The translations under genes and the position numbers were made by a program. 64,000 nucleotides of DNA from Neisseria macacae ATCC 33926 (GTDB lineage: Bacteria > Pseudomonadota > Gammaproteobacteria > Burkholderiales > Neisseriaceae), in contig NZ_CP094241.1 of assembly GCF_022749495.1 (NCBI RefSeq), positions 620,001 through 684,000 of the forward strand, read 5' to 3'. The notes beneath the pieces were generated by a model. The model searched no databases and had not been told where the DNA came from. It was given only the letters and a program-made list of their open reading frames with translations. Of the stretch, positions 7,745 to 17,519 are shown piece by piece. How positions within the stretch are numbered: the first letter of the stretch is position 1; each line of letters starts with the position of its first letter.

Positions 7745-9388
7745 TTATTTGTTGGCGTTCAGATAAAGGTTGATCAGGCGGGTGGTGGAGCTGTCGTGTT
7801 TTTGTATGCCGGTTTCGCCAGTCAGCTCGGCGAGGATGGTTTTGGCGAGCTGTTTGCCGAGTTCGACACCCCATTGGTCGAAGCTGTTGATGCCCCAGAT
7901 GATGCCTTGGACGAAGGTTTTGTGTTCGTACATGGCGATCAGGCTACCCATGTTGCGGGGGTTGATTTTGTCCATGAGGATGAGGTTGGTCGGGCGGTTG
8001 CCTGAGAAGGTTTTGTGCGGAACCAGCTCTTCGATGCGCTCTGCTTCCATGCCTTGAGCTTTGAGTTCGGCGCGGACTTCGTCGGGGGTTTTGCCGCGCA
8101 TGAAGGCTTCGGCTTGGGCGAAGACGTTGGCGAGTAGGATTTCATGGTGGCCGCGCAGGTTGCTGCGTTTTTCAAGCGAGGCGATGAGGTCGATCGGGGT
8201 GATGTGGGTGCCTTGGTGCAGCAGTTGGAAGAAGGCGTGCTGACCGTTGATGCCGGTTTCGCCCCAGATGATGGGGGAGGTTTCGTAGCCGACTGCTTTG
8301 CCGTCGAGGGTAACTTGTTTGCCGTTGCTCTCCATGTCGAGCTGCTGGATGAATTTGGGCAGGCGGTGGAGGTGTTGGTCGTAAGGCGCGATGACGTGGC
8401 TGCCACCGCCGTAGTAGTTGATGTACCAGATGCCGATGAGGGCAAGGATGACGGGCATGTTGCGCTCGAGCGGGGTGTTGATGAAGTGTTGGTCCATCAG
8501 GTGCGCGCCGTTGAGCATTTCGATGAAGTTTTCTTCGCCCAAATAGAGCATGATGGGCAGGCCGATGGCTGACCAGAGGCTGTATCGTCCGCCGACCCAG
8601 TCCCAAAATTCGAACATGTTGGCGGTGTCGATGCCGAACTCGGCGACGGCTTTTTGGTTGGTGGAGACGGCGACGAAGTGTTTGGCGACGGCGGCTTCGT
8701 CGCCTGCGTGGTCAAGGAACCATTTGCGCGCGGTCAGGGCGTTGGTGAGGGTTTCTTGGGTGGTGAAGGTTTTGGAGGCGATGATGAAGAGGGTGGTCTC
8801 GGGGTGGACTTTGGACAATACGTCGCGCAGTTGGGAGCCATCCACGTTGGAGACGAAGTGCATGTTGAGGCGGGGGTGTCCGAAGGGTTTGAGCGCGGTA
8901 CACATCATCAGCGGGCCGAGGTCGGAGCCGCCGATGCCGATGTTGACGATGTCGGTGATGACTTGGTTGGTGTAGCCTAACCAGCTGCCGCTGCGGACTT
9001 CATGTGCGAATTCGCCCATGCGTTGGAGGACGTGGTTGACTTTGGGCATGACGTCTTCGCCGTCAACGACGATGGGGGAGTTGGTGCGGTTGCGCAGGGC
9101 GACGTGGAGGACGGCGCGGTTTTCGGTGGTGTTGATTTTTTCGCCGCGGAACATCTGCTGCATGCGTTTGGGTACGCCGGCTTCACGGGCAAGCTCGAAC
9201 AACAGTGCCATGGTTTCGTCGTTGATGCGGTTTTTGGAGTAATCCAGCGTTAGTCCGCCGACTTGCAGCCAGTAGCGTTCGGCACGCTGCGGGTCTTGAT
9301 CGAACATTTCGCGCATGTGTTGTTCTTTGGTTTCGTCAAAATGTATCCATAATTTTGACCAAGCCGGTAAGTCGTGAAGGTGTTTCAT
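7745..9388 (-). CDS. pgi: Glucose-6-phosphate isomerase
   Basis: A 547-residue cytoplasmic enzyme interconverting glucose-6-phosphate and fructose-6-phosphate. Both family signatures are present: VNIGIGGSDLGP in the N-terminal SIS domain and the C-terminal segment FDQWGVELGKQLA, which holds the active-site lysine; VGGRYSLWSAIGLP lies between. Length is normal. It is the last gene of the minus-strand glucose cluster, separated from hexR by a Correia element and a DUS hairpin, so it may have its own promoter. Confidence 0.97.
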   Translation of the reverse strand: MKHLHDLPAWSKLWIHFDETKEQHMREMFDQDPQRAERYWLQVGGLTLDYSKNRINDETMALLFELAREAGVPKRMQQMFRGEKINTTENRAVLHVALRNRTNSPIVVDGEDVMPKVNHVLQRMGEFAHEVRSGSWLGYTNQVITDIVNIGIGGSDLGPLMMCTALKPFGHPRLNMHFVSNVDGSQLRDVLSKVHPETTLFIIASKTFTTQETLTNALTARKWFLDHAGDEAAVAKHFVAVSTNQKAVAEFGIDTANMFEFWDWVGGRYSLWSAIGLPIMLYLGEENFIEMLNGAHLMDQHFINTPLERNMPVILALIGIWYINYYGGGSHVIAPYDQHLHRLPKFIQQLDMESNGKQVTLDGKAVGYETSPIIWGETGINGQHAFFQLLHQGTHITPIDLIASLEKRSNLRGHHEILLANVFAQAEAFMRGKTPDEVRAELKAQGMEAERIEELVPHKTFSGNRPTNLILMDKINPRNMGSLIAMYEHKTFVQGIIWGINSFDQWGVELGKQLAKTILAELTGETGIQKHDSSTTRLINLYLNANK

Positions 9389-9557
9389 CGGATGCTCCTG
9401 AGGTTGGACGGTTTTGTGGGAAAACGGCCGCGAGGTCGTCTGAAACGGGAACGGGTGGGTTTCCGTTTTTAGGGTTGGGTGTGAATGCGGGGTCTGCCGT
9501 TATTGGGGTTGGGTGGCAACATTGAAGAAAAACGGCGGCACTGATTTTTTGGTCGGT

Positions 9558-9598
9558 ATTTTCAGACGACCTTGGGATATGTCGGGTCGTCTGAAAAT
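9558..9598. terminator. DUS inverted pair between hexR and pgi
   Basis: A 14 bp DUS stem with a 13-base loop that touches the left end of the Correia element; it may end hexR transcription before pgi. Confidence 0.65.
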
Positions 9599-9599
9599 G

Positions 9600-9706
9600 T
9601 ATAGTGGCTTAACTTTAAACCAGTACGGCGTTGCCTCGTCTTGTCGTACTATCTGTACTGTCTGCGGCTTCGTCGCCTTGTCCTGATTTAAATTTAATCC
9701 ACTATA
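9600..9706. repeat. Correia element, short form
   Basis: A 107 bp element with Correia ends, lacking the internal segment of the long form. It is inserted five bases past the hexR stop codon and upstream of pgi. Confidence 0.93.
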
Positions 9707-9710
9707 TTGT

Positions 9711-10559
9711 TTAGTCTTTGTCGTAATCGATGTGTTTGTTGTGTATGCTTTTTTTGCTTTTTTGCAGTTGCAGGCTGGCGGCATCGCCCAGGCGCAGGGC
9801 GAGTCCGATGGCGAGGATGTCGATGACGGCGAGTTGCAGCAGGCGGGACACCATGGGGGTGTAGAGTTCGGCGTTTTCCTGCGTGGCGATGCTCAATACG
9901 CAGTCGGCAAGCTGTGCCAGCGGGGAGTCGTTGCGGGTCAGGGCGATGACGGACGCGCCGTTTTCTTTGGCGATGCTGACGGCGTCTAAAAGCTCGATGG
10001 ACGAGCCGGTGTTGGAAATGGCGACGACGACGTCTTGGTCGGACAGGACGGAGGCTGCCATCAGTTGGGTGTGGGTATCGACGTAGGCGACGGTGGAAAT
10101 GCCGAAGCGGAAGAATTTGTGTTGCGCATCTTGGGCGACGATGCCGGAGTTGCCGACGCCGTAAAACTCGACACGGCGCGCGTGCATCAGGGTGGCGATG
10201 GCGTTTTCCAGTTCGGACTCTTTCAGGAAGCGGCGTTCGCCCAAAATGGAGGCGGCGGCGTTGCCCAATACTTTTTCGACAACGATGCTCATGTCGTCGT
10301 CGGCGTTGAGCTCTTCATGGACGTAGGGCATACCTTCGTGGCCTATGCTGGCGGACAGGGCGAGTTTGAACTCGGGCAGTCCTTTGTAGCCCAGGCTGCG
10401 GCAAAAACGGATGACGGTCGGCTGGCTGACGGATGCGCGCTCGGCGATTTCGGCGACGGCGGCATGGACAAACCATTTGGGTTCCGCCAAGGCGCATTCG
10501 GCGACTTTGCGTTCCGCGCCCGACAGGTTTGACAGTGATTCGCTGATTTTGCTTAACAT
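9711..10559 (-). CDS. hexR: HexR-type transcriptional regulator (RpiR family)
   Basis: A 282-residue regulator with an N-terminal helix-turn-helix domain (residues about 1-77, with [19 protein letters not shown] as the recognition region) and a C-terminal SIS sugar-phosphate-binding domain (about 120-260, [14 protein letters not shown] and AISNTGSS). HexR proteins bind KDPG and control Entner-Doudoroff and central carbon genes. Its place among zwf, pgl, glk, pgi and edd-eda fits that role, and two palindromes resembling HexR operators lie in the zwf-edd intergenic region. The C-terminus has a Lys/His/Asp-rich tail. Confidence 0.9.
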
Positions 10560-10580
10560 AAATATGCCCTTCGGTGTGTG

Positions 10581-10601
10581 CCGCCCCTTGTCGGGGCGGC
10601 T
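10581..10601 (-). terminator. GC-rich hairpin between glk and hexR
   Basis: An 8 bp stem, GCCGCCCC with GGGGCGGC, in the 49-base gap. No T-run follows on the minus strand, so it is at best a weak attenuator or an mRNA processing or stability element. Confidence 0.4.
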
Positions 10602-10608
10602 TGTGTGA

Positions 10609-11610
10609 TTAAACGTTTTTCAAGTGGTTGTCGAGTGCCGCCGCTGCGCCGGTGATGCCCGGAAATTCGCTTAAGACGACATAGACGGGAATCGCGGCGA
10701 GATAGGCTTCGAAACGGCCTTTGTTTTCAAAGCGGCTGCGGAAAGGTGAGGTTTTAAAATATTCCAAAACGCGGGGGATGATGCCGCCGCACAAATACAC
10801 GCCGCCGCGCGCGCCCAGCGTCAGGGCGAGGTTGGAGGCGACCGTGCCGAGCATGGCGCAGAAGATGTCCAAAGTCTGACGGCAGAGCGGGGATGTGCCG
10901 CTTAAGGCTTTTTCGGTGATTTCGGACGGTTTGAGGCGGTAGTTTTTCAGTTTGTCGCGTTTGGCGAGTGCTTCGTAAATCAGGCTCAAACCTGCGCCGC
11001 TGAGGAAGCGTTCGGCGGAGACATGACCGTATTTGTTTTTCGCATACTGCCAAATCAAAACTTCCATGTCGTCAAACGGCGGGAAACTGGAATGGCCGCC
11101 TTCGCCGGCAAGCGTGACCCAGCCTGCGGGGCTGTGCACCAGTCCGCTCACGCCCAAACCGGTTCCCGGCCCGATGACGGCTTTGGGGGCGAATTCGATG
11201 GGTTTATGCCCGCCTACCTGCATCAGGTCTTTGCTTGAAGTCTGCGTTACCGCCAATGCCTGCGCGGTAAAGTCGTTCAAGAGGATGAGGGTGTCCAGCT
11301 CCAATGCCTGACGGGTGGTTTCGATGGAAAACGCCCAATGGTGGTTGGTCATTTGCACCCAGTCGCCCAAAATCGGGTTGGCGATGGCGAATGCGGCGTG
11401 CCGGACTTCGGCTCCGCCTGCCTGTTCCAAATAGGCTTTGGCGGCATCGACGATGGTGTCGTAGTCTTTGCACGGCAAGACTTGGGCTTTTTCAATCTGC
11501 TGCGGGGCGGTTTCGAGCGCGAAGCGGGCGTTGGTGCCGCCGATATCGGCAACCAGGCGCGGATAGTTTTTGCCGACGGGTTGTTGAATATCAGTTTGAG
11601 TAGAAGACAT
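10609..11610 (-). CDS. glk: Glucokinase
   Basis: A 333-residue cytoplasmic kinase that phosphorylates glucose with ATP. The phosphate-binding loop VADIGGTNARFALE is near residues 20-33, the catalytic Asp lies in LILLNDFTAQALA, and GPGTGLGVSG and GEGGHSSFPP match the bacterial Glk (non-ROK) family. The start overlaps the end of pgl by 20 bases, indicating translational coupling. Glk provides the substrate for Zwf in the same operon. Confidence 0.95.
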   Translation of the reverse strand: MSSTQTDIQQPVGKNYPRLVADIGGTNARFALETAPQQIEKAQVLPCKDYDTIVDAAKAYLEQAGGAEVRHAAFAIANPILGDWVQMTNHHWAFSIETTRQALELDTLILLNDFTAQALAVTQTSSKDLMQVGGHKPIEFAPKAVIGPGTGLGVSGLVHSPAGWVTLAGEGGHSSFPPFDDMEVLIWQYAKNKYGHVSAERFLSGAGLSLIYEALAKRDKLKNYRLKPSEITEKALSGTSPLCRQTLDIFCAMLGTVASNLALTLGARGGVYLCGGIIPRVLEYFKTSPFRSRFENKGRFEAYLAAIPVYVVLSEFPGITGAAAALDNHLKNV

Positions 11611-12286
11611 GGCAGTTTACTCCTTGATGGTTCAATACCAGGCTGGTCGGATATTCCAAATCGGCGCGCGCGGCGGCTTTGTCGAACACGGCTTTTTTCT
11701 CCGCACCCTGAATCGCCAAAAAGACGTTTTCCGTTTTGGCGATGGCGCCCAAGGTCATGCTGACGCGCTCGTGCGGCGCGGTAACGGGCGTGGTGTGGAT
11801 GAGGGTCGGGTCGTCTGATTCGTTGATGGCTGCCTTCAGCTGCGGCGCTTGCGGGAAAAGGGAGGCGGTATGTCCGTCGCCGCCCATGCCCAAAATCAGT
11901 ACGTCAGGTTGTTTGTAATGTTTCAGCGCGTAGGTAACGACGCTGTCGGGTTGTAATTCAGTTTCAGTTTTGCCCGCTTCGACAACGGGAATCCAGGTCG
12001 CTGCGGCGGCTTTGTTTTGCAGCAGGTATTCGTGTGCCAGGGCGGTGTTGCTGTCGACGTGGGTTGTCGGCACGATGCGCTCGTCAACCAAAGTGATGCC
12101 GACTTTTTGCCAGTCCAAATCTTTTTGCGACAAGGCTTGGAAGAAGGGAATCGGCGAGCGGCCGCCGGAAACCGCCAACACTGCGCTGCCTTTGTTATCC
12201 AGCGCGTTTTGCAGCGCGGCGGCGACTGCGTCTGCCAAAGCCTCTGAAGCGGCTGCTGCGTTTTCGTATTCATGCCAAACGAACAT
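11591..12286 (-). CDS. pgl: 6-phosphogluconolactonase
   Basis: A 231-residue enzyme that hydrolyses 6-phosphogluconolactone to 6-phosphogluconate. The family motifs AVSGGRSPIPFFQAL, VDERIVPTTHVDSN and LGMGGDGHTASLFP appear in the expected order. It lies between zwf, which makes its substrate, and glk, which it overlaps. Two DUS hairpins separate it from zwf, so read-through or a second promoter would be needed for joint expression. Confidence 0.95.
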   Translation of the reverse strand: MFVWHEYENAAAASEALADAVAAALQNALDNKGSAVLAVSGGRSPIPFFQALSQKDLDWQKVGITLVDERIVPTTHVDSNTALAHEYLLQNKAAAATWIPVVEAGKTETELQPDSVVTYALKHYKQPDVLILGMGGDGHTASLFPQAPQLKAAINESDDPTLIHTTPVTAPHERVSMTLGAIAKTENVFLAIQGAEKKAVFDKAAARADLEYPTSLVLNHQGVNCHVFYSN

Positions 12287-12305
12287 AAAAGTGTCCTTTC
12301 TCTGT

Positions 12306-12352
12306 TTTCAGACGACCCTTTTGTTAAAAAGGGGGCAGGAGGTCGTCTGAAA
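12306..12352. terminator. DUS inverted pair upstream of pgl
   Basis: A 12 bp stem with a 23-base loop, one of two DUS pairs in the zwf-pgl gap. Confidence 0.6.
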
Positions 12353-12444
12353 GGCAGTGTTTGTGAGCGGAAAAGTAAGTGAGAGCCTGTATTGTCGATG
12401 GCGGCGAGAATGTCGGCGGAAACGCCTAATCTGCCGCCTTATGG

Positions 12445-12498
12445 TTTTCAGACGACCTTTTTGAACCGATAACGCTTCAAGCAAAGGTCGTCTGAAAA
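12445..12498. terminator. DUS inverted pair after zwf
   Basis: A 16 bp DUS stem four bases past the zwf stop codon. Confidence 0.75.
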
Positions 12499-12502
12499 GG
12501 CT

Positions 12503-13948
12503 TTACTGGTCTTCGTGCCACTTGTGTCCGTCGCGCGCCAACAGTTCGCGGGCGGCTTCCGGACCCCATGAATGCGCGTCGTAGCCGTGCGGCGGGGTGG
12601 TGTTGCTCGCCCAGTTTTCCAGAATCGGCATCACATATTCCCAGGCGGCTTCGAGTTCGTCGCGGCGGTTGAAGAGGGCGAGCTTGCCGTTGATGACATC
12701 CAGCAGCAGGCGTTCGTAAGCTTCGGCGCGGCGGCCTTCGAGGGCTTTTTCCAAGTCGGTTGCCAGCGGCACGATTTCCACTTTGTTGCCTGCGCCCGGC
12801 GTTTTCATCTGTGTATAGAGGCGCACGGATTCGGTCGGCTGCAATTCGATAACCAAACGGTTTGGCGCGGCTTGGCTGTTTTCAAAAATATGGTTTTGCA
12901 GCGGACGGAAGTTCAATACGATTTCCGCCACTTTGCCCGCCATGCGTTTGCCGGTACGCAGGTAGAAAGGAACGCCTTTCCAACGGTCGTTTTCGATTTC
13001 GGCTTTGATGGCGACGTAGGTTTCGGTGAAGCTGTCTTGCGGAACGTTGATTTCTTGCAGATAGCCGTTCATGCCTTTGGCGGCGGTGTATTGTCCGCGC
13101 ACGACGTTTTCGTTGACGGATTCGATGGTCAGCGGTTTCAACGACTTGATGACTTTGACTTTTTCATCGCGTACCGCGTCGGCATCCAAGCTGGCGGGTG
13201 CTTCCATCGCAGTCATGCACAGCATTTGCATCAGGTGGTTTTGCACCATGTCGCGCAGCGCGCCGGTAATGTCGTAGAACTCGCCGCGCTCTTCCACACC
13301 GAGCTGTTCGGCGATGGTCAGTTGTACGCTTTCGATGTATTTGTTGTTCCACAACGGCTCGAACATCACGTTGGCAAAACGCAGCGCCAGCAGGTTTTGC
13401 AGGCTTTCTTTGCCTAAGTAGTGGTCGATGCGGTAGATTTGGCTCTCTTTGAAGTAGCGGGCGACATCGGTATTGATTTGTTGGGAAGAGGCGAGGTCGG
13501 TACCCAGCGGTTTTTCCAAAACGACGCGCGCGTTGTCGGCGTTCAGTCCGACTTTGGCAAGGTTTTCGCAGGCTTGCGCGAAGAATTTCGGCGCGGTGGA
13601 AAGATAGATGATGACGTTGTCGGTCTCTTTGCGGGCTTTGACTTTTTCGCCCAAAGCGGCAAAATCGGCTTCTTGGGTAACGTCGACTTTCAAATATTCG
13701 ATGCGTTTGACGAACGATGCCCAAGCGTCGTCTGAAAAGTTTTGTTTGACATGGATTTTGGAGTTGGTTTCCACTTTTGCCAAAAAGCCCGCCGTATCCA
13801 AATCGCTGCGGCTGACACCTAAAATACGACCCTGAGGATTGAGCAACCCTGCAACGTGCGCCTGATACAGACAAGGCAGCAGCTTACGCATTGCCAAATC
13901 GCCGGTCGCGCCGAACAACACCAAATCAAAATTTGTTTGTGTACTCAT
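12503..13948 (-). CDS. zwf: Glucose-6-phosphate dehydrogenase
   Basis: A 481-residue NADP-linked dehydrogenase, first enzyme of the oxidative branch. The dinucleotide motif LFGATGDLAMRKL is at residues 11-23 and the active-site signature RIDHYLGKE at 173-181; VVLEKPLGTD precedes it. The start is the ATG at 13948 (MSTQTNFD); the frame extends to 14029 but the extra 27 residues are not part of the family. A DUS lies inside the coding region around 13735 and is translated as NFSDDAW. The upstream region carries HexR-like palindromes. Confidence 0.96.
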   Translation of the reverse strand: MSTQTNFDLVLFGATGDLAMRKLLPCLYQAHVAGLLNPQGRILGVSRSDLDTAGFLAKVETNSKIHVKQNFSDDAWASFVKRIEYLKVDVTQEADFAALGEKVKARKETDNVIIYLSTAPKFFAQACENLAKVGLNADNARVVLEKPLGTDLASSQQINTDVARYFKESQIYRIDHYLGKESLQNLLALRFANVMFEPLWNNKYIESVQLTIAEQLGVEERGEFYDITGALRDMVQNHLMQMLCMTAMEAPASLDADAVRDEKVKVIKSLKPLTIESVNENVVRGQYTAAKGMNGYLQEINVPQDSFTETYVAIKAEIENDRWKGVPFYLRTGKRMAGKVAEIVLNFRPLQNHIFENSQAAPNRLVIELQPTESVRLYTQMKTPGAGNKVEIVPLATDLEKALEGRRAEAYERLLLDVINGKLALFNRRDELEAAWEYVMPILENWASNTTPPHGYDAHSWGPEAARELLARDGHKWHEDQ

Positions 13949-14076
13949 CGTTTTATCTCTCGTTGAGGAAGGCCTTGTGCCGGCGCCGCCGGATGCCGTG
14001 AAAGACGGGCGGTTTCGGCAGAAAAGCAATGGAAACCAATCGCCTGCATCAAAATTTCAAAACAGGCGGGCTAATG

Positions 14077-14091
14077 AGTAGTAATACTACA
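14077..14091. promoter_or_regulatory. HexR-like operator on the zwf side
   Basis: A perfect 13 bp palindrome (GTAGTAATACTAC, 14078-14090) lies 130 bases upstream of the zwf start. It agrees with the HexR-type pattern TGTAATTAAATTACA at 10 of 15 positions. Assignment to HexR is inference from the neighbouring regulator gene. Confidence 0.5.
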
Positions 14092-14232
14092 CATGGCTAC
14101 ACATTTTGTCTATTCTCATTTTTACAAATTATTTGACTTAGTTTAAAAGTTTGATGAGTTTGGTCTGGTAGATTTTCACAAATGACGCATATCACGATTT
14201 AAATCAAATTTCTTACATTTAGCAGATTATTT

Positions 14233-14247
14233 TGTAACTAAATTACA
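14233..14247. promoter_or_regulatory. HexR-like operator on the edd side
   Basis: TGTAACTAAATTACA differs from the HexR pattern TGTAATTAAATTACA at a single position. It overlaps the -35 region of the proposed edd promoter (-10 at 14258), a position suited to repression. Confidence 0.7.
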
Positions 14248-14257
14248 ATTTTTATAT

Positions 14258-14263
14258 TATAAT
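14258..14263 (+). promoter_or_regulatory. -10 box of the edd-eda promoter
   Basis: A consensus TATAAT lies 10 bases after the HexR-like operator. Transcription would start near 14270, just before the Correia element, which would then be part of a leader of about 250 nt. Confidence 0.6.
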
Positions 14264-14277
14264 AGCCTACATCTAAA

Positions 14278-14384
14278 TATAGTGGATTAACTTTAAATCA
14301 GGACAAGGCGACGAAGCCGCAGACAGTACAGATAGTACGGCAAGGCGAGGCAACGCTGTAATGGTTTAAAGTTAATCCACTATA
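14278..14384. repeat. Correia element, short form, in the edd leader
   Basis: A 107 bp element with intact Correia ends. It lies between the probable edd promoter and the edd start, so edd mRNA would carry its inverted ends. Confidence 0.93.
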
Positions 14385-14391
14385 GTGAGGC

Positions 14392-14432
14392 TTTCAGACG
14401 ACCCCTTGTAAGGTTTGAAAGGTCGTCTGAAA
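14392..14432. repeat. DUS inverted pair in the edd leader
   Basis: A 12 bp DUS stem 84 bases upstream of edd. It lies before the gene it would block if it were a terminator, so it may simply be an uptake signal. Confidence 0.6.
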
Positions 14433-14516
14433 CGCTGAACGCCCCACACCCAATACAATAAATCAGAAACGCGCAAACAAAAATCCCATACCACCCCTTC
14501 CGACAGGAGACCGAAC

Positions 14517-16352
<1,836 letters not shown>

Positions 16353-16358
16353 TGCACG

Positions 16359-16396
16359 TTTCAGACGACCTTTGTGAACGGAAGGTCGTCTGAAAA
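16359..16396. terminator. DUS inverted pair between edd and eda
   Basis: An inverted DUS pair six bases past the edd stop. It could attenuate transcription into eda. Confidence 0.6.
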
Positions 16397-16420
16397 ATTA
16401 TTGAAGCCGTTTAAATAGAC

Positions 16421-16484
16421 GTAGGTCGGATTCTTGAAATCCGACACAGCCGCCCAAGATGTCGGATTCAAGAATCCGACCTAC
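16421..16484. repeat. Double-palindrome repeat in the edd-eda gap
   Basis: A 64 bp inverted repeat. The outer arms GTAGGTCGGATTC and GAATCCGACCTAC are complementary, and each half is itself a hairpin (GTCGGATT...AATCCGAC), so it can fold as one long cruciform or as two hairpins. Confidence 0.85.
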
Positions 16485-16570
16485 AGCCCCAAAGGTCGTC
16501 TGAAAACTTAAACCCCCATCCCGTTTGACCTCAACAAAAACGACAACCCCATCCCACCTGGAGAATCGAA

Positions 16571-17209
16571 ATGTCCAAACTGACCCCACGCGAAATCCTG
16601 ACTGCCGGCGCAGTCGTGCCTGTGATGGCGATTGACGACTTGAGCACCGCTGTCGATTTGTCCCACGCCCTTGTCGAAGGCGGCATCCCCACCCTCGAAA
16701 TCACCCTACGCACCCCCGTCGGCCTCGACGCCATCCGCCTGATTGCCAAAGAAGTGCCCAACGCCATCGTCGGCGCGGGTACGGTTACCAACCCCGAGCA
16801 GCTTAAAGCCGTTGAAGACGCAGGCGCGGTTTTCGCCATCAGCCCGGGTTTGCACGAATCCCTCGCCAAAGCCAGCCACAACAGCGGCATCCCCCTGATT
16901 CCGGGCGTAGCCACTCCGGGCGAAGTCCAACTGGCTTTGGAACACGGCATCGATACCCTCAAACTCTTCCCTGCCGAAGTCGTCGGCGGCAAAGCCATGC
17001 TCAAAGCACTCTACGGTCCTTATGCCGACGTGCGTTTCTGCCCGACCGGCGGCATCAGCCTCGCCACCGCGCCCGATTACTTGGCACTGCCCAACGTCTT
17101 GTGCGTCGGCGGCTCATGGCTGACACCGAAAGAAGCCGTTAAAAACAAAGACTGGGATACTATCACCCGCCTCGCCAAAGAAGCGGCGGCATTGAAACCC
17201 AAAGCCTGA
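16571..17209 (+). CDS. eda: KHG/KDPG aldolase
   Basis: A 212-residue class I aldolase that splits KDPG into pyruvate and glyceraldehyde-3-phosphate. The Schiff-base lysine is K131 in DTLKLFPAE; E43 and R47 in PTLEITLRTP are the conserved catalytic and phosphate-binding residues; VGAGTVTNPEQ and FCPTGGIS complete the family pattern. It follows edd after 218 bases containing a DUS pair and a double palindrome, which could set the edd:eda expression ratio. Confidence 0.97.
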   Translation: MSKLTPREILTAGAVVPVMAIDDLSTAVDLSHALVEGGIPTLEITLRTPVGLDAIRLIAKEVPNAIVGAGTVTNPEQLKAVEDAGAVFAISPGLHESLAKASHNSGIPLIPGVATPGEVQLALEHGIDTLKLFPAEVVGGKAMLKALYGPYADVRFCPTGGISLATAPDYLALPNVLCVGGSWLTPKEAVKNKDWDTITRLAKEAAALKPKA

Positions 17210-17275
17210 TTTTCTAAAAGGTAAGCCATACCTAGAATCCATCTTGTCCGCCTGCTAAGGTGGTTCAAGTAAGGC

Positions 17276-17320
17276 AAAGGTCGTCTGAAAATCCGATTTT
17301 GGGTTTTCAGACGACCTTTT
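17276..17320. terminator. DUS inverted pair after eda
   Basis: A long DUS stem ending in CCTTTT on the plus strand. Confidence 0.8.
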
Positions 17321-17363
17321 CCATGCATCCAAATAAAAAATGCCATGCCGCAATTTTGTTATG

Positions 17364-17412
17364 TATAGTGGATTAAATTTAAATCAGGACAAGGCAACGC
17401 CGCAGGGCTTAA
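17364..17412. repeat. Correia remnant
   Basis: One terminal repeat (TATAGTGGATTAAATTTAAA) and about 25 bp of interior are left; the other half is missing. Confidence 0.8.
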
Positions 17413-17451
17413 AACCGATCTGCCACATTCCCTGCCTTAATCTGCCAAACT

Positions 17452-17500
17452 GAAGAGGTCGTCTGAAAATCCTTGTTTCGGTTTTTCAGACGACCTCTTC
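17452..17500. terminator. DUS inverted pair before the end of cysN
   Basis: A stem with GAAGAGGTC and GACCTCTTC outer ends, 20 bases past the cysN stop on the minus strand. Confidence 0.8.
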
Positions 17501-17519
17501 AATTCAAGATGCCCTTGTT

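Noticed and set aside
12572..13417. A 281-codon frame antisense to zwf
   Set aside because: Frame shadow; zwf has all family motifs on the other strand.
13949..14516. A tRNA or riboswitch in the zwf-edd gap
   Set aside because: No cloverleaf or known aptamer pattern; the gap is explained by palindromes, a promoter, a Correia element and a DUS pair.
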